Assembly: GCA_947566075.1 (NCBI GenBank)
Contig: CANOIM010000004.1
Span: forward strand, 121,786 to 185,785
Direction: 5' to 3'
DNA: 64,000 bases
Origin: an uncultured Eggerthellaceae bacterium
GTDB taxonomy: Bacteria > Actinomycetota > Coriobacteriia > Coriobacteriales > Eggerthellaceae
The notes under the pieces are model-generated. The model was not told the DNA's origin, did no database searches, and saw only the letters and a list, made by a program, of their open reading frames with translations. Both the position numbers and the translations under genes were made by a program. Shown piece after piece: positions 1 through 9,221 of the stretch (position 1 is the first letter of the stretch; every line of letters starts with the position of its first letter).

Positions 1-1
1 C

Positions 2-763
2 CCGTTCCATATGAGCGCGGAACTGGAGCGGGTGGCCCTTTACCGGGACCTGCCCTGGGTGCTGAAGCCCGCTTTCTGGTTCACCACCGATGACCTCAAC
101 CAGGCCTATTCCGAACAGGGAGATGTTGCCAGCATGCCCTTCACGGTAGATGACTTGCGTCTGGCGAAGGGGCTACGAGAGAAGGGGATCACCTTCAATC
201 AGGAGGATAAGAGCTTCCGGCTCATCCATATGCTGGGCCCCCATAGGCCCTTCCTCATGGACGAGCAGGGTATGCCCGCACCCGGAGAGCCCACCCGGTC
301 CCAGCAGGCCCGCGGCAATATCAAGATCGTGAGCGAATACCTGCAGCAGATGAAGCAGCTGGGGATCTATGATGATGCGTTCATCGTGATCACGGCGGAT
401 CATGGCCATTGGCAGAACGAGCCCACGGGTCTCACGGAACCCACATCGGTCATCCTGATGGTGAAGCCGCCAGAGGCACCGGAAGAGGCCCAGCAGCCGC
501 CACGCTTCTCTGCGGTACCCACGGGCCACCTTGACCTACCTGCCACCATTGCCCAAGCTGCCGGGGCAGATGCCTCCCGCTACGGCATGACCGTCTTCGA
601 CGTTGGCGAAGAGCCGCGTGAGCGCCATTACTGGCACACCACCACGGATTATCACGAAGACACGGAATGGACGCAGTTCGCCATCAACGGTGATGTCCTT
701 GACTATGACAGCTGGGCGCCCACGGGAGAGGCGATCCCCATCCCGCCCCGCCAGGAAGGCTGA
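2..763 (+). CDS. Sulfatase/alkaline-phosphatase superfamily hydrolase, 3' part
   Basis: The reading frame is open to the left edge of the window, so this is the C-terminal part of a longer gene; the methionine at position 11 is probably internal. Two hallmarks of the metal-dependent sulfatase/phosphoglycerol-transferase fold are visible: HMLGPH (around residue 73 of the visible part) and ITADHGH (around residue 126), which normally supply metal ligands. The catalytic Ser/Thr/Cys region lies outside the window. Relatives include membrane-anchored lipoteichoic-acid-synthase-like and phosphoethanolamine-transferase-like enzymes, but the substrate cannot be told. The stop is 8 bp before the next ATG, so the two genes are probably cotranscribed. 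Confidence 0.75.
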   Translation, partial: PFHMSAELERVALYRDLPWVLKPAFWFTTDDLNQAYSEQGDVASMPFTVDDLRLAKGLREKGITFNQEDKSFRLIHMLGPHRPFLMDEQGMPAPGEPTRSQQARGNIKIVSEYLQQMKQLGIYDDAFIVITADHGHWQNEPTGLTEPTSVILMVKPPEAPEEAQQPPRFSAVPTGHLDLPATIAQAAGADASRYGMTVFDVGEEPRERHYWHTTTDYHEDTEWTQFAINGDVLDYDSWAPTGEAIPIPPRQEG

Positions 764-771
764 CGAAGGCC

Positions 772-1827
772 ATGGGCGCTACGCCGTTCGAGCATTTCCT
801 CTACGTGCTGGAATGCGGAGATGGAAGCTTCTACACCGGCTATACCACGGACGTTCCCGCGCGCGTGGCAGCCCATCAGGCAGGCATGGGCGCCAAGTAC
901 ACGAAGTCCCATGCCCCCGTGCGGCTGATCGCCCAGGCACGCTTCTACAGCAAAGAGCGCGCCATGAGCGCTGAAGCCCTCTTCAAGCGACTGAACCGGG
1001 ATCAAAAGGAAGCGCTGTTGGCGAAGGCTTCCGCTGACCAGGTGTCGCAGGTGCCGCTGGAACAGGTGCTCTGCCAGGAACTGCCCGGCTTCGGCGAAGA
1101 CACCGCAGGAGAGTTCGTCTGCCGCAGCTTGGCTGAGAATATTGATGAGGGTTACCGGGCATTCCATACCAAGCTGGTGCCCAACCTAGACCCACGGACC
1201 ATCGCCGGGGTGCGCACGCCTGCTTTGAGGCACATTGCCAAGGCATTGGCGAAGAGGGAGGATGCGAACGCGTTCCTGAGATCGCTTCCCCATCGGCTCT
1301 TCGATGAGAACCAAGTGCACGCCTTCGCTCTAGGGCTTGAGAAAGACTACCCCACGGCCCTTGAGCTCTACGAGCGCTTCCTGCCCTTCGTTGACAACTG
1401 GGCCACCTGCGATCAGCTTCCCGTTCAGGTATTCGCCCAGCGGTCCGAAGAGACCTTGACCCAGGTAGAGCGGTGGCTTCAGTCTGACCATTGCTACACC
1501 ATCCGCTTCGCCATGGGTGTGCTGATGCGCCTGTACTTGGATGAGCTGTTCGAAGAGCGCTTCTTGGAACTGGTAGCGCAGACCCCCATGCCCACCAGCC
1601 CGGAACGCCCCGCCTCTGATGAGGATATCTACTATGTGAACATGATGCGCGCCTGGTTCTTCGCCGAGGCATTGGCGAAACAGGAAGCAGCCGCGCTCCC
1701 CTATTTCGAGCACACAGGTGACGAAGCGCTTTTGGATGAGTGGACGCGTCGCAAGGCCATTCAGAAGGCCATCGAAAGCCGCCGCATCTCTCCGGAGATG
1801 AAAGCCCACCTGCGCACCTGCCGCTGA
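772..1827 (+). CDS. Fusion of a GIY-YIG nuclease domain and an AlkD-like DNA alkylation repair domain
   Basis: Residues about 8-85 match the small UPF0213-type GIY-YIG domain: YVL and YTG form the GIY/YIG pair, followed by the conserved Arg in VPARVAAH and a Glu in the SAEALFKRL helix. Residues about 125-351 match the HEAT-like alkylation-repair family (AlkD): FHTKLVPNLDP, GVRTPALRHIAK, DNWATCDQL, SDHCYTIRFAMG, YYVNMMRAWF and KAIQKAIESRRIS are typical blocks. AlkD enzymes excise N3- and N7-alkylated bases, while GIY-YIG domains cleave DNA. The single polypeptide would join glycosylase and nuclease modules; that they act in one pathway is inference. The start 8 bp after the upstream stop suggests an operon. 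Confidence 0.85.
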   Translation: MGATPFEHFLYVLECGDGSFYTGYTTDVPARVAAHQAGMGAKYTKSHAPVRLIAQARFYSKERAMSAEALFKRLNRDQKEALLAKASADQVSQVPLEQVLCQELPGFGEDTAGEFVCRSLAENIDEGYRAFHTKLVPNLDPRTIAGVRTPALRHIAKALAKREDANAFLRSLPHRLFDENQVHAFALGLEKDYPTALELYERFLPFVDNWATCDQLPVQVFAQRSEETLTQVERWLQSDHCYTIRFAMGVLMRLYLDELFEERFLELVAQTPMPTSPERPASDEDIYYVNMMRAWFFAEALAKQEAAALPYFEHTGDEALLDEWTRRKAIQKAIESRRISPEMKAHLRTCR

Positions 1828-1858
1828 AACGTGAACAACGCTAGCCTGGCAGGAAAAC

Positions 1859-2728
1859 CTATACGGCAAGGTCAAGGGGCAAATCAGAAATATCTTTTAA
1901 GCGCCTGCCTTCAATGAGTGTTTCAAGCATATCCATAGCGTCTTCGCTGCCATTTTCTCTTACTGATTCAATAAGCTCATACAAAGCAAAATGGTACGTG
2001 CAATCTATATCACCCGTACCAAGGGCAATGGAAGCCAATCGCGAAGGAAGTGGTTCTCCGGTCACCACCACAATATGAGGCAAGCTGCCCTTTCGATTCC
2101 GGATCAAATTCAATGCCTCAGTCCTGCTATTCTGAGCGCGATCAGATCTCATAGTCCATTTTGCAGAAATAGATGCATGCAAAATAGGTTTGCGATTAAC
2201 CCGCGCCCGAATATCTGCTTCTAAACACGTTTGTTCATCAACAACCCGAAACGGGCTGTTCAGCTCCTCATCGGTACAAGGCTGACGGTAAACAACAATA
2301 TCAGGCGCCACCATATAGTCATTGCCAATCATGGCCGAGAGACTTTTGTTTTCTCGTGTCAGCTCATCTAAATAAGCAAGATGTTCATACTGAGCGTAGG
2401 ACGATGCCTTCAAAGAGCTTCTGTTACCCAACTTAATGACCGTCCAATCTCCTGGACGAATGTGCTGCAATAGGGGAAATGTACAAGCAACGTAATCTGC
2501 AACAATGGTTTCAAACTTTGCTCCAGATGTTTGGGCAGCATGCCTTTCATGTAACTCAGCCATAAGCTGTTCGGCAATCCCAGCCGCAATACGCCGTGAT
2601 GCCCCATTATTTGAATCTGCATTTGAAGGTATGCCATTTGAGCTAACTGCAAGCACACCTTTTTCAACTAATGAACGATGAAATACTTCTCTCTGTTTCG
2701 CTATGAGAGCTTTGTTGTCATCGTCCAT
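1859..2728 (-). CDS. Type II restriction endonuclease, NgoMIV family
   Basis: The protein is 289 aa from the ATG at 2728, close to the 286 aa of NgoMIV. The variant PD-(D/E)xK site of the NgoMIV/Cfr10I group is complete: APDIVV (D143), then SISAK (S188, K190), 13 residues, then E204 in SRTEALN, plus an upstream Glu in KFETIV (E73). These sit exactly three residues after the published NgoMIV residues E70, D140, S185, K187 and E201. The block KWTMRSDRAQ is typical of the family. NgoMIV cuts GCCGGC as a tetramer. The gene overlaps the methyltransferase by 11 bp, so the two are translationally coupled. A longer frame up to 2785 exists, but 2728 fits the family length. The recognition site is inferred. 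Confidence 0.9.
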   Translation of the reverse strand: MDDDNKALIAKQREVFHRSLVEKGVLAVSSNGIPSNADSNNGASRRIAAGIAEQLMAELHERHAAQTSGAKFETIVADYVACTFPLLQHIRPGDWTVIKLGNRSSLKASSYAQYEHLAYLDELTRENKSLSAMIGNDYMVAPDIVVYRQPCTDEELNSPFRVVDEQTCLEADIRARVNRKPILHASISAKWTMRSDRAQNSRTEALNLIRNRKGSLPHIVVVTGEPLPSRLASIALGTGDIDCTYHFALYELIESVRENGSEDAMDMLETLIEGRRLKDISDLPLDLAV

Positions 2729-3665
2729 CAATGCACTCCTTAATTTTGCGGCCAATGGCTCGAGCAACCGGAGGCGGAAACGCATTACCTATCATGCGAC
2801 AGGCAGCTGTCTTCCTTGCACCAAAAACCCAGTCATCTGGAAATCCTTGAATGCGCGCCATCATGCGCGGAGTCAATCTGGGCACACCTTCAAACCCGGG
2901 ATAGGGGGCCTCATCGGCAACGCCCGTGCCGTCAACTCCCAGCTTGGCCCAAGCCGCGCGCGCCCGGGATGGGCCCAGATCAGGACCCCCGTGCTTTTTA
3001 GACCCACCTACCAGTGTAGGCGCAATACCCTTCGCTCTCTTTGTCCAGTCCGTTGCGCCCTCCCAGCCGTTCACGGCCATGAGATCAGCGAGAAGCTTGC
3101 CAACCGATGTTGGCCGCTTCTTCCAGGGAGCCGGAAATTCAAACGTATCAGGAATATCTTTACGAATACCCACAATGATTGTACGCGGTCTTAACTGAGA
3201 CACACCATAATCTGAAGACACGACAAGTTTGATGTGAGTTGCATAGCCTAAATTATGAAGCGTGCTCAGTATTTCGTTACGGTAATCATCAAACTGAGCA
3301 TCAAGAAAACCGCGAACATTCTCCATCATCACAGCTTTTGGCGTAATTTCTCCCACAATCCGTAAAGCTTGAGGGAAAAGATCACGCTCATCATGTTTGC
3401 CGAGTTGTTTTCCTGCCTTACTAAAAGGAGGGCAGGGCACACCAGCAGCAAAAAGATCTATATCTTCGTAGGGCCGAGCGTCAAAGTGAGCAACATCTTC
3501 ACAAACCACATTCCAATGAGGCCGATTTTGCTTCAATGTATGACAGCAGTGGTGCTCTATCTCAACAAGAGCCCGGTGGTGAAAGCCTGCCTGCTCAAGG
3601 CCCAATGCCTGGCCACCTGCCCCCGTGCATATTTCTAAAGAGCTATGTAGAACGCCCCTACTCAT
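2718..3665 (-). CDS. DNA (cytosine-5) methyltransferase, partner of the NgoMIV-like nuclease
   Basis: All main C5-methyltransferase blocks are visible in order: motif I CTGAGGQALGLEQAGF (AdoMet binding, about residue 13), motif IV GVPCPPFSKAGKQ with the catalytic Cys, motif VI MENVRGF, motif VIII QLRPRTIIVGIR, a target-recognition stretch around DLGPSRARAAW, and motifs IX-X ending MIGNAFPPPVARAIG. At 315 aa it has the compact size of M.NgoMIV-type enzymes. It lies upstream of, and overlaps, the restriction gene; methyltransferase-first order suits a self-protecting cassette. Predicted to methylate one cytosine in GCCGGC, by analogy with its partner. The cassette looks AT-richer than the flanking genes, as expected after transfer. 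Confidence 0.93.
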   Translation of the reverse strand: MSRGVLHSSLEICTGAGGQALGLEQAGFHHRALVEIEHHCCHTLKQNRPHWNVVCEDVAHFDARPYEDIDLFAAGVPCPPFSKAGKQLGKHDERDLFPQALRIVGEITPKAVMMENVRGFLDAQFDDYRNEILSTLHNLGYATHIKLVVSSDYGVSQLRPRTIIVGIRKDIPDTFEFPAPWKKRPTSVGKLLADLMAVNGWEGATDWTKRAKGIAPTLVGGSKKHGGPDLGPSRARAAWAKLGVDGTGVADEAPYPGFEGVPRLTPRMMARIQGFPDDWVFGARKTAACRMIGNAFPPPVARAIGRKIKECIDGR

Positions 3666-3867
3666 GTATGTTTTCTGCCTACTCCTTAAGAGGTACAGCC
3701 ATTCATTGTTTACGTAGTTGCGCCATTATCCCAAAGACAGAACAGGTAGCTGTACCACAAGATGAACACTTTCCCGTTATTTCAGATTTTCGGATTCCTG
3801 CCTGCTTCTGAAACCAATCATCCCATTAGAATAAGGTGACCAATCCTCGTGTAAACCACTGTTAGAA

Positions 3868-4848
3868 TCAAGCTCTCCTGTTTTCCACCATAAACTGTTC
3901 GTAATGCATATTCAAAAGGTCATCCGATGGAGCAAGTCTTCGTTCGCTTGGCATAGTAATATGCGCGCCACCATATTTCCTGTAATCAGAACTTATAAGA
4001 CGATCACTCAAAATAATCCTGTGTGTTTCAGGCATCACGGTAAAAAGATGAGCATCATACAGAAGATGCATATCGGATCTTAGAAGAAGTCCGTTGTTCA
4101 CCACTTGAGATTTCGGCCCTCTATACGAATCAATATGAGCCGCTTGGAGCGCTTCTGGAACATCAACGCAGGTAATAGCGCAAGTCCCACCGTAGGCCGC
4201 CATTACCTCCTTGCGGAATTTGTCCTGGCCCTTGCGTCGGATTTGCTCAACTCGTACCTTTAACCTTTCATCTTTGAGATCCCAATCCTTGAGGGCTTGT
4301 ATATCAGCCATTGAAAGTTCATTTGGTTCGATGATGGAGAAAAAACCTTCCTCCTCAGTACGTTCGTTCACGGGACCATGAACAATAAAGCTATCTGTTG
4401 CGTGGTTATACTGTTCGACAAACCCTAATCCACATACTCGATACCCACCTTGTGGCTGTTTGACCATCACTCCAACAGGAATTCCGTCGCGAAGATTATT
4501 CATCATTTCCTCATTGAAATGAGGTGACCCGCGGCGCCCTGCTTCAGCCTTCTGGGAACGATAATCTAAGATCCACGTCCCATCCTCACGCCAGAACAGT
4601 TCTTTATCATCGTAACGAGCGCTACCAGAATGGATAGAAAGTACATATTTGCGTTTTCCGGCGCCTTTTGATTGCAATTCAGGATAACGGGGGCTATGAA
4701 TGCCTGCTTGACGCGTCAATCTTAAGGGAAGGTTTGCTGGTGCGTAAGTGCCCATAGGCAAGTTTGATATGACAGTATTCGCCCTATCTTGGAACCACTT
4801 CCACCCAGCAATAAACTCCGGCGGAACAAGGTCTTTTGCGCGAGCCAT
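3868..4848 (-). CDS. HNH endonuclease of restriction type
   Basis: The C-terminal third holds an HNH core: CAITCVDVPEALQAAHID (the AAHI His), then NNGLLLRSDMHLLYDAHLF with Asn and His in the expected places. The N-terminal 200 residues, with blocks such as GIHSPRYPELQSKGAGKRKY and GGYRVCGLGFVEQYN, look like a DNA-recognition domain of the kind attached to restriction-associated HNH enzymes; I could not assign it to a named fold. The start MARAKDLV at 4848 was chosen over a frame to 4902. It sits 200 bp upstream of the methyltransferase on the same strand, so it may be a third cassette component or an independent, possibly modification-dependent nuclease. Confidence 0.75.
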   Translation of the reverse strand: MARAKDLVPPEFIAGWKWFQDRANTVISNLPMGTYAPANLPLRLTRQAGIHSPRYPELQSKGAGKRKYVLSIHSGSARYDDKELFWREDGTWILDYRSQKAEAGRRGSPHFNEEMMNNLRDGIPVGVMVKQPQGGYRVCGLGFVEQYNHATDSFIVHGPVNERTEEEGFFSIIEPNELSMADIQALKDWDLKDERLKVRVEQIRRKGQDKFRKEVMAAYGGTCAITCVDVPEALQAAHIDSYRGPKSQVVNNGLLLRSDMHLLYDAHLFTVMPETHRIILSDRLISSDYRKYGGAHITMPSERRLAPSDDLLNMHYEQFMVENRRA

Positions 4849-5144
4849 GGTCAAGAAGCTTACCTGGCACTCTTCTATATATGACCCGTTGCCCACTACC
4901 AAACTCCACTAATTCGATCAAATATCTTTCTCAGCCCATTCTAACGGACCTCATCACCATCGCGAAATACAGGGAATTCACACCCAGCACCCACCTACAT
5001 AGCCGCAATACTCTGGCACCGTTTGTTATATCTCTGTTAAATGCCCCTCATGAGTGGTTACCTGGAGCTAGGTGGTTTTGGTAGGCTTCGCACTCACCAT
5101 TTCTGATGAAGGAATGCACCACTATGTCGAAAGAGAGGATCATC

Positions 5145-5336
5145 ATGAATGCGTACCTGATTGCCGCCAAAGCGAATGCCTGGGAAATAGGTCAGCATGT
5201 TGGCAGAGCTATCGACGCAGGCCAGCCTGCCTATGTGATGGAGGCCGTGGGCCATGGCGAAGGCTGCTATCGTAAGCGCGAAGCGAAGCCGCTCCACGAG
5301 CACAAGGGCTTCAAGCATCTCTTCAGTATGAATTAA
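5145..5336 (+). CDS. Small conserved-looking protein of unknown function (63 aa)
   Basis: Three ATGs lie in frame (5106, 5124, 5145); only the last has a good Shine-Dalgarno site (AGAGAGG ending about 5 nt before it), giving a 63-aa protein that starts MNAYLIAAKANAW. It is rich in His, Gly and Lys with no membrane segment or recognised domain. An intrinsic terminator follows 40 bp after the stop, which supports a short monocistronic gene. It lies just outside the restriction-modification cassette. Function unknown. Confidence 0.55.
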   Translation: MNAYLIAAKANAWEIGQHVGRAIDAGQPAYVMEAVGHGEGCYRKREAKPLHEHKGFKHLFSMN

Positions 5337-5376
5337 GAGCAATTACTGATTGCTTCTATCCATAGTTTTAACTTTT

Positions 5377-5405
5377 AATCGGCCCTACAGGGCCGATTCT
5401 TTTAT
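5377..5405 (+). terminator. Intrinsic terminator after the 63-aa gene
   Basis: AATCGGCCCT-ACA-GGGCCGATT forms a GC-rich stem (the arms pair ATCGGCCCT with AGGGCCGAT around a short loop), followed by CTTTTATT. It ends transcription of the small gene and insulates the UvrA-like gene downstream. Confidence 0.85.
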
Positions 5406-5526
5406 TGCGTTACGTCTTGATTCCTTTCTTCCGGCAAAGCAACCCTCAAAACAGCCAAATAACATCTCCTAGAGGGCGTGCTGAGTAGCGGTATCCTGAA
5501 ATCACCAAGAGGGTTAAGGAAGGATC

Positions 5527-8067
5527 ATGACGCAGCCTGAACAGCTCAAGAACACCCAGCCTACCGTCATCCAAGTACGGGGCGCGCGGGTGCACAACCT
5601 GAAGGATGTCTCTGTCAACATCCCCCTCCATCAGCTGGTGGGCATTGCCGGGGTCTCCGGTTCAGGGAAGAGCTCTCTGGCCCTGGGCGTACTCTATGCC
5701 GAAGGCAGCAGGCGTTACTTGGAAGCGCTTTCCACCTATACGCGCCGACGCATCTCTCAAACGGGCCGTGCTGATGTGGATGAAGTGCTCCACGTGCCTG
5801 CCGCCCTGGCTCTGCGCCAACGGCCAGGCATCCCTGGCGTGCATTCCACCTTCGGCACCTCAACGGAGCTGCTGAATCACCTGCGCCTCATGTTCTCGCG
5901 CCTTGCCAGCCATTGCTGCCCTAACGGTCATCCCAATCCGCCCACCTTAAACGTTGCCATCGAACGCCCTATCACCTGTTGCGTGTGCGGCGTAGAATTC
6001 CTCGGCCCCGGCGCTGAGGATATGGCTTTCAACAGCAGCGGCGCTTGCCCTGAATGCGGCGGTACGGGCGTCATCCGCACCATCGATGAATCCACGCTCA
6101 TCGCCGACCCGAACCTCACGCTGGAAGAGGGCGCGGTGGGCCCGTGGCGCAACCTCATGTGGTCGCTCATGCCCCAGGTGGCTGAGGCCATGGGCGTACG
6201 CATCACCGTCCCCTACAAAGACCTCACAGACGAAGAGAAGCAGATCGTGCTCCACGGCCCCATGGAGAAGCGCCACATCCTCTATGTGCCCAAGAATAAA
6301 GACCATGCCACTGAGCTGGATTTCACCTTCTATAGCGCTGAGAACTCTGTGAAGAACGCGCTGGCGAAGGCGAAGGATGAGAAAGGGCTCGCACGGGTGG
6401 CGAAGTATCTCACCGAATCCGTGTGTCCCGCCTGCCATGGCACGCGCTTGTCTGAGAAGGTGCGCTCAAGCACGATAGATGGGCAGAACCTGGCCCAGGT
6501 GACAGCGCTCACCTTAGATGAGCTGCGGGATTGGATCCCCACCGTAGCCCCGTGGCTCCCCGCCGATATGCGCCCCATGGCTGATTCCATCACCGCTGAG
6601 ATGGCCGAACCTATCCAGCGGCTGGAACAGCTGGGGCTGGGCTATCTCTCCCTCGACCGCGCCAGTGAGACCCTCTCCAACGGTGAGCGCCAGCGCGTTG
6701 CCCTCACCCGGGCCGTGCGCAGCCGCACCACCGGCGTGCTCTACGTGCTGGATGAGCCCTCCATCGGGCTGCATCCTTCCAACGTGGAGGGGCTCTTAGG
6801 CGTCATGGAAGACCTGCTGTCAGACGGCAATTCGGTGGTCATGGTGGATCATGATGCTGATGTGCTGCGCCACGCTGACCACCTGATAGAGATAGGGCCC
6901 GGGAGTGGTGCTGAAGGTGGGCGCATCATCGCCCAGGGCAGCGTAGCGGATATCGAACAGGACCCAGCATCCCGCATCGGCCCCTTCCTCTCAGGGGCAA
7001 AGAAGGTGCGGGTACGCACACCCGTGTCCGCCGAACATGTCTTCGATGAAGGGGTCATCCATCTGAAGACGGGACGGATCCACACCGTGCACCCCCTGGA
7101 TGTGCGCATTCCGAAGGGGCGTCTCACGGTGGTCACCGGTGTCTCCGGCTCGGGCAAGACCACGCTGGTCCTGGAGAGCCTGGTCATAGGACTGCAGGCG
7201 AAGCTTGCGGGCAAGGAGCTGCCTGATCCAGTGCGCTTCGTGGATGCTCAGGGCATCCAACGGGTAGACCTGGTAGATGCCACACCCATCGGCGTGAACG
7301 TCCGTTCCACCGTAGGCACCTATTCGGGGGTCTTGGATGACCTGCGCAAGGCTTTCGCGAAGCTGCCTGAAGCGAAGGAACGCGGCCTGAAGGCAGGGGA
7401 TTTCTCCTACAACACTGGTTCTCTTCGGTGCCCCACCTGCGACGGTACGGGTCAGATATCCCTGGATGTGCAGTTCCTCCCTGATGTGGACATCCCCTGC
7501 CCTGATTGCCGAGGCAGCCGCTACAGCCAGGATGCCTATGCCCTGCAGATGATGGTGGAAGGAGAGGTATGTGGCGATGCAGCAGTCTGCACGCTTTCCC
7601 TCCCTGAGATCCTCTCATTGACCGTAGATGAAGCACTGGAAGCATTGACTTCCCATAAGGGCATCCAAGGAAGGCTGCGAACCCTGCATGGCCTCGGGCT
7701 TGGCTATCTCACCCTAGGCGAAGCCACACCCGCGCTCTCAGGCGGTGAGGCCCAGCGCTTGAAGCTGGCCAGTGAGATGCGGCGCAACCAGGAAGACACG
7801 CTCTTCGTGTTCGACGAGCCCACCATTGGGCTACATCCCTTAGATGTGGCCACGCTGATAGATGTGCTCCAGCGTTTGATCGAGCACGGTGCCACCGTGG
7901 TGGTGATCGAACATGACCTGGACATGATGGCCAATGCTGACTACCTGATAGACATGGGACCGGGCGGCGGAGAGCAAGGTGGCCGCATCGTGGCAGCAGG
8001 CACGCCTGCAGAAGTGGCAGCGCATCCTAAGAGCATCACTGGCAGCTATCTTGCCCAAGCGCTCTAG
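5527..8067 (+). CDS. UvrA-like excinuclease ATPase paralogue, short form
   Basis: This 846-aa protein has two ABC ATPase halves as in UvrA: Walker A GVSGSGKSS at residue 42 and GVSGSGKTT near 540, signatures LSNGERQRV and LSGGEAQRLK, and Walker B strands VLYVLDEP and LFVFDEP. Zinc-finger cysteines are present (CCVCG/CPECGGTG near 150-175, CPACHGT near 300, CPTCDGTG/CPDCRGS near 635-660). Canonical UvrA is about 940-970 aa; the shortening falls in the insertion region of the first half, as in the UvrA2/DrrC-type paralogues linked with drug or DNA-adduct tolerance. No uvrB or uvrC is nearby, so this is probably a second UvrA-like protein. Convergent with the LysR gene 35 bp downstream. Confidence 0.85.
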   Translation: MTQPEQLKNTQPTVIQVRGARVHNLKDVSVNIPLHQLVGIAGVSGSGKSSLALGVLYAEGSRRYLEALSTYTRRRISQTGRADVDEVLHVPAALALRQRPGIPGVHSTFGTSTELLNHLRLMFSRLASHCCPNGHPNPPTLNVAIERPITCCVCGVEFLGPGAEDMAFNSSGACPECGGTGVIRTIDESTLIADPNLTLEEGAVGPWRNLMWSLMPQVAEAMGVRITVPYKDLTDEEKQIVLHGPMEKRHILYVPKNKDHATELDFTFYSAENSVKNALAKAKDEKGLARVAKYLTESVCPACHGTRLSEKVRSSTIDGQNLAQVTALTLDELRDWIPTVAPWLPADMRPMADSITAEMAEPIQRLEQLGLGYLSLDRASETLSNGERQRVALTRAVRSRTTGVLYVLDEPSIGLHPSNVEGLLGVMEDLLSDGNSVVMVDHDADVLRHADHLIEIGPGSGAEGGRIIAQGSVADIEQDPASRIGPFLSGAKKVRVRTPVSAEHVFDEGVIHLKTGRIHTVHPLDVRIPKGRLTVVTGVSGSGKTTLVLESLVIGLQAKLAGKELPDPVRFVDAQGIQRVDLVDATPIGVNVRSTVGTYSGVLDDLRKAFAKLPEAKERGLKAGDFSYNTGSLRCPTCDGTGQISLDVQFLPDVDIPCPDCRGSRYSQDAYALQMMVEGEVCGDAAVCTLSLPEILSLTVDEALEALTSHKGIQGRLRTLHGLGLGYLTLGEATPALSGGEAQRLKLASEMRRNQEDTLFVFDEPTIGLHPLDVATLIDVLQRLIEHGATVVVIEHDLDMMANADYLIDMGPGGGEQGGRIVAAGTPAEVAAHPKSITGSYLAQAL

Positions 8068-8102
8068 GAGGAGACAGACGCAAGCCAAAGAAAGCGGGAA
8101 AG

Positions 8103-9035
8103 TCAGTCCCCCAAGCGCGCTTCGGTGAAGTCGAGAAACTCATTCGCCCGCTGGTTCTCCATAAGGGCGCACATGCATACCGTCATCGAGGTGTCTGCCC
8201 CTTCAAGATAGCGCCAGCAGATATCATCCCGTTCGCTCAAGCCCGCATTTCCCAGCATCCCCGACGAGGTGAGCATCACGGCTCGTCGATCGAAATCAGA
8301 GAGGAAGAATGCGGCAGGCGAAGCGATATCGAAATGGACCGGCTTCATGAACGCCACCATCCCGTGGGCGGCGAACAGCGTCTCTGTGGCTTCACGCATG
8401 TAATCGAACGCATCTGTGACGCTGGTCATGATGGGAACGCAATCAAGCATGTCCAAGGTCAGGCTTTCAGCCTGCGCAAGAGGGTTATCCTTGCTCAACC
8501 AGACGATGATAGGGTCACGCTTGATGGGAAGCACACGGATCCCCAGATGGGCGCATTCCTCCTTGTATTCATCCAGATCCCCGCATCGGCAAGCAAGGGT
8601 CACGTCGAACACGTGGAGGGGAAGAGCGCTTTCGGGCGTATAGCCGATGAGCTTCTCGAAGATCACCTCACATTCAGGGCTGATGACCTTGAACTCATTG
8701 CGCAATTGGAACAGCAGGCCATTGACGATGTTCCCGTCCAAGAGCAACTGTACCTTGAGCAGATTCTCATAGCGCCGTTGGAGCTGACGGCACTTGACCA
8801 AACAGTTGTCATAGGAAGAGACGATAGGAGAAACCTCCCTGAGAAAGCATTCCCCCACAGGGGTGAGCGATACGCTCTTGGGCCCATGATTGAGCAGCTT
8901 CAGACCCGTCGTACGCTCTATCTCAGCTATATGCTTGCTCAAGCATGATTGAGTGACATGCAAGACCTTCGCCGCCTTGCTCAGATTCTGAGACACGGCG
9001 AAGACTTGGAACTCTCGCAATAATTCCAGATCCAT
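8103..9035 (-). CDS. LysR-family transcriptional regulator
   Basis: The N-terminal 60 residues form the LysR winged helix: MDLELLREFQVFAVSQNLSK followed by AAKVLHVTQSCLSKHIAEIE and LLNHGPKSVSLTPVG. The remaining 250 residues fit the periplasmic-binding-like effector domain, and the 310-aa length is typical. It is the last gene on the strand carrying the molybdoenzyme/MFS operon, 186 bp after the MFS stop and separated from it by a terminator hairpin, so it probably has its own promoter. Its effector is most simply guessed to be the operon's aromatic substrate; this is inference. Confidence 0.9.
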   Translation of the reverse strand: MDLELLREFQVFAVSQNLSKAAKVLHVTQSCLSKHIAEIERTTGLKLLNHGPKSVSLTPVGECFLREVSPIVSSYDNCLVKCRQLQRRYENLLKVQLLLDGNIVNGLLFQLRNEFKVISPECEVIFEKLIGYTPESALPLHVFDVTLACRCGDLDEYKEECAHLGIRVLPIKRDPIIVWLSKDNPLAQAESLTLDMLDCVPIMTSVTDAFDYMREATETLFAAHGMVAFMKPVHFDIASPAAFFLSDFDRRAVMLTSSGMLGNAGLSERDDICWRYLEGADTSMTVCMCALMENQRANEFLDFTEARLGD

Positions 9036-9149
9036 GCACTCCTCCGATCTTCTCGATCAGCGCCATTGGGCTCAGCGGCCCATACCAACCACCTGAAAGG
9101 GAAACATCCCAGGAGCAGCTACCCTTGAGAGGCGAAGCGCCTCTAGTAT

Positions 9150-9192
9150 AGAAGAAGCGGGCGGATAAGGCCCTCGGCCCCACCCGCCCGCG
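9150..9192 (-). terminator. Terminator at the 3' end of the molybdoenzyme operon
   Basis: GCGGGCGG (9157-9164) pairs perfectly with CCGCCCGC (9184-9191); a smaller GGCC-CTC-GGCC hairpin sits in the loop. Read on the minus strand the stem is followed by TTCTTCTAT. It lies 30 bp after the stop of the MFS gene. A second small hairpin (7-bp stem) is at 9128-9144. Confidence 0.6.
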
Positions 9193-9221
9193 CTGTGCAC
9201 TCTCTAGCTATGAAAGAAGCA

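Noticed and set aside
703..1167. Long minus-strand frame opposite the GIY-YIG/AlkD gene
   Set aside because: Antisense shadow of a well-supported gene; no ribosome site or protein-family pattern.
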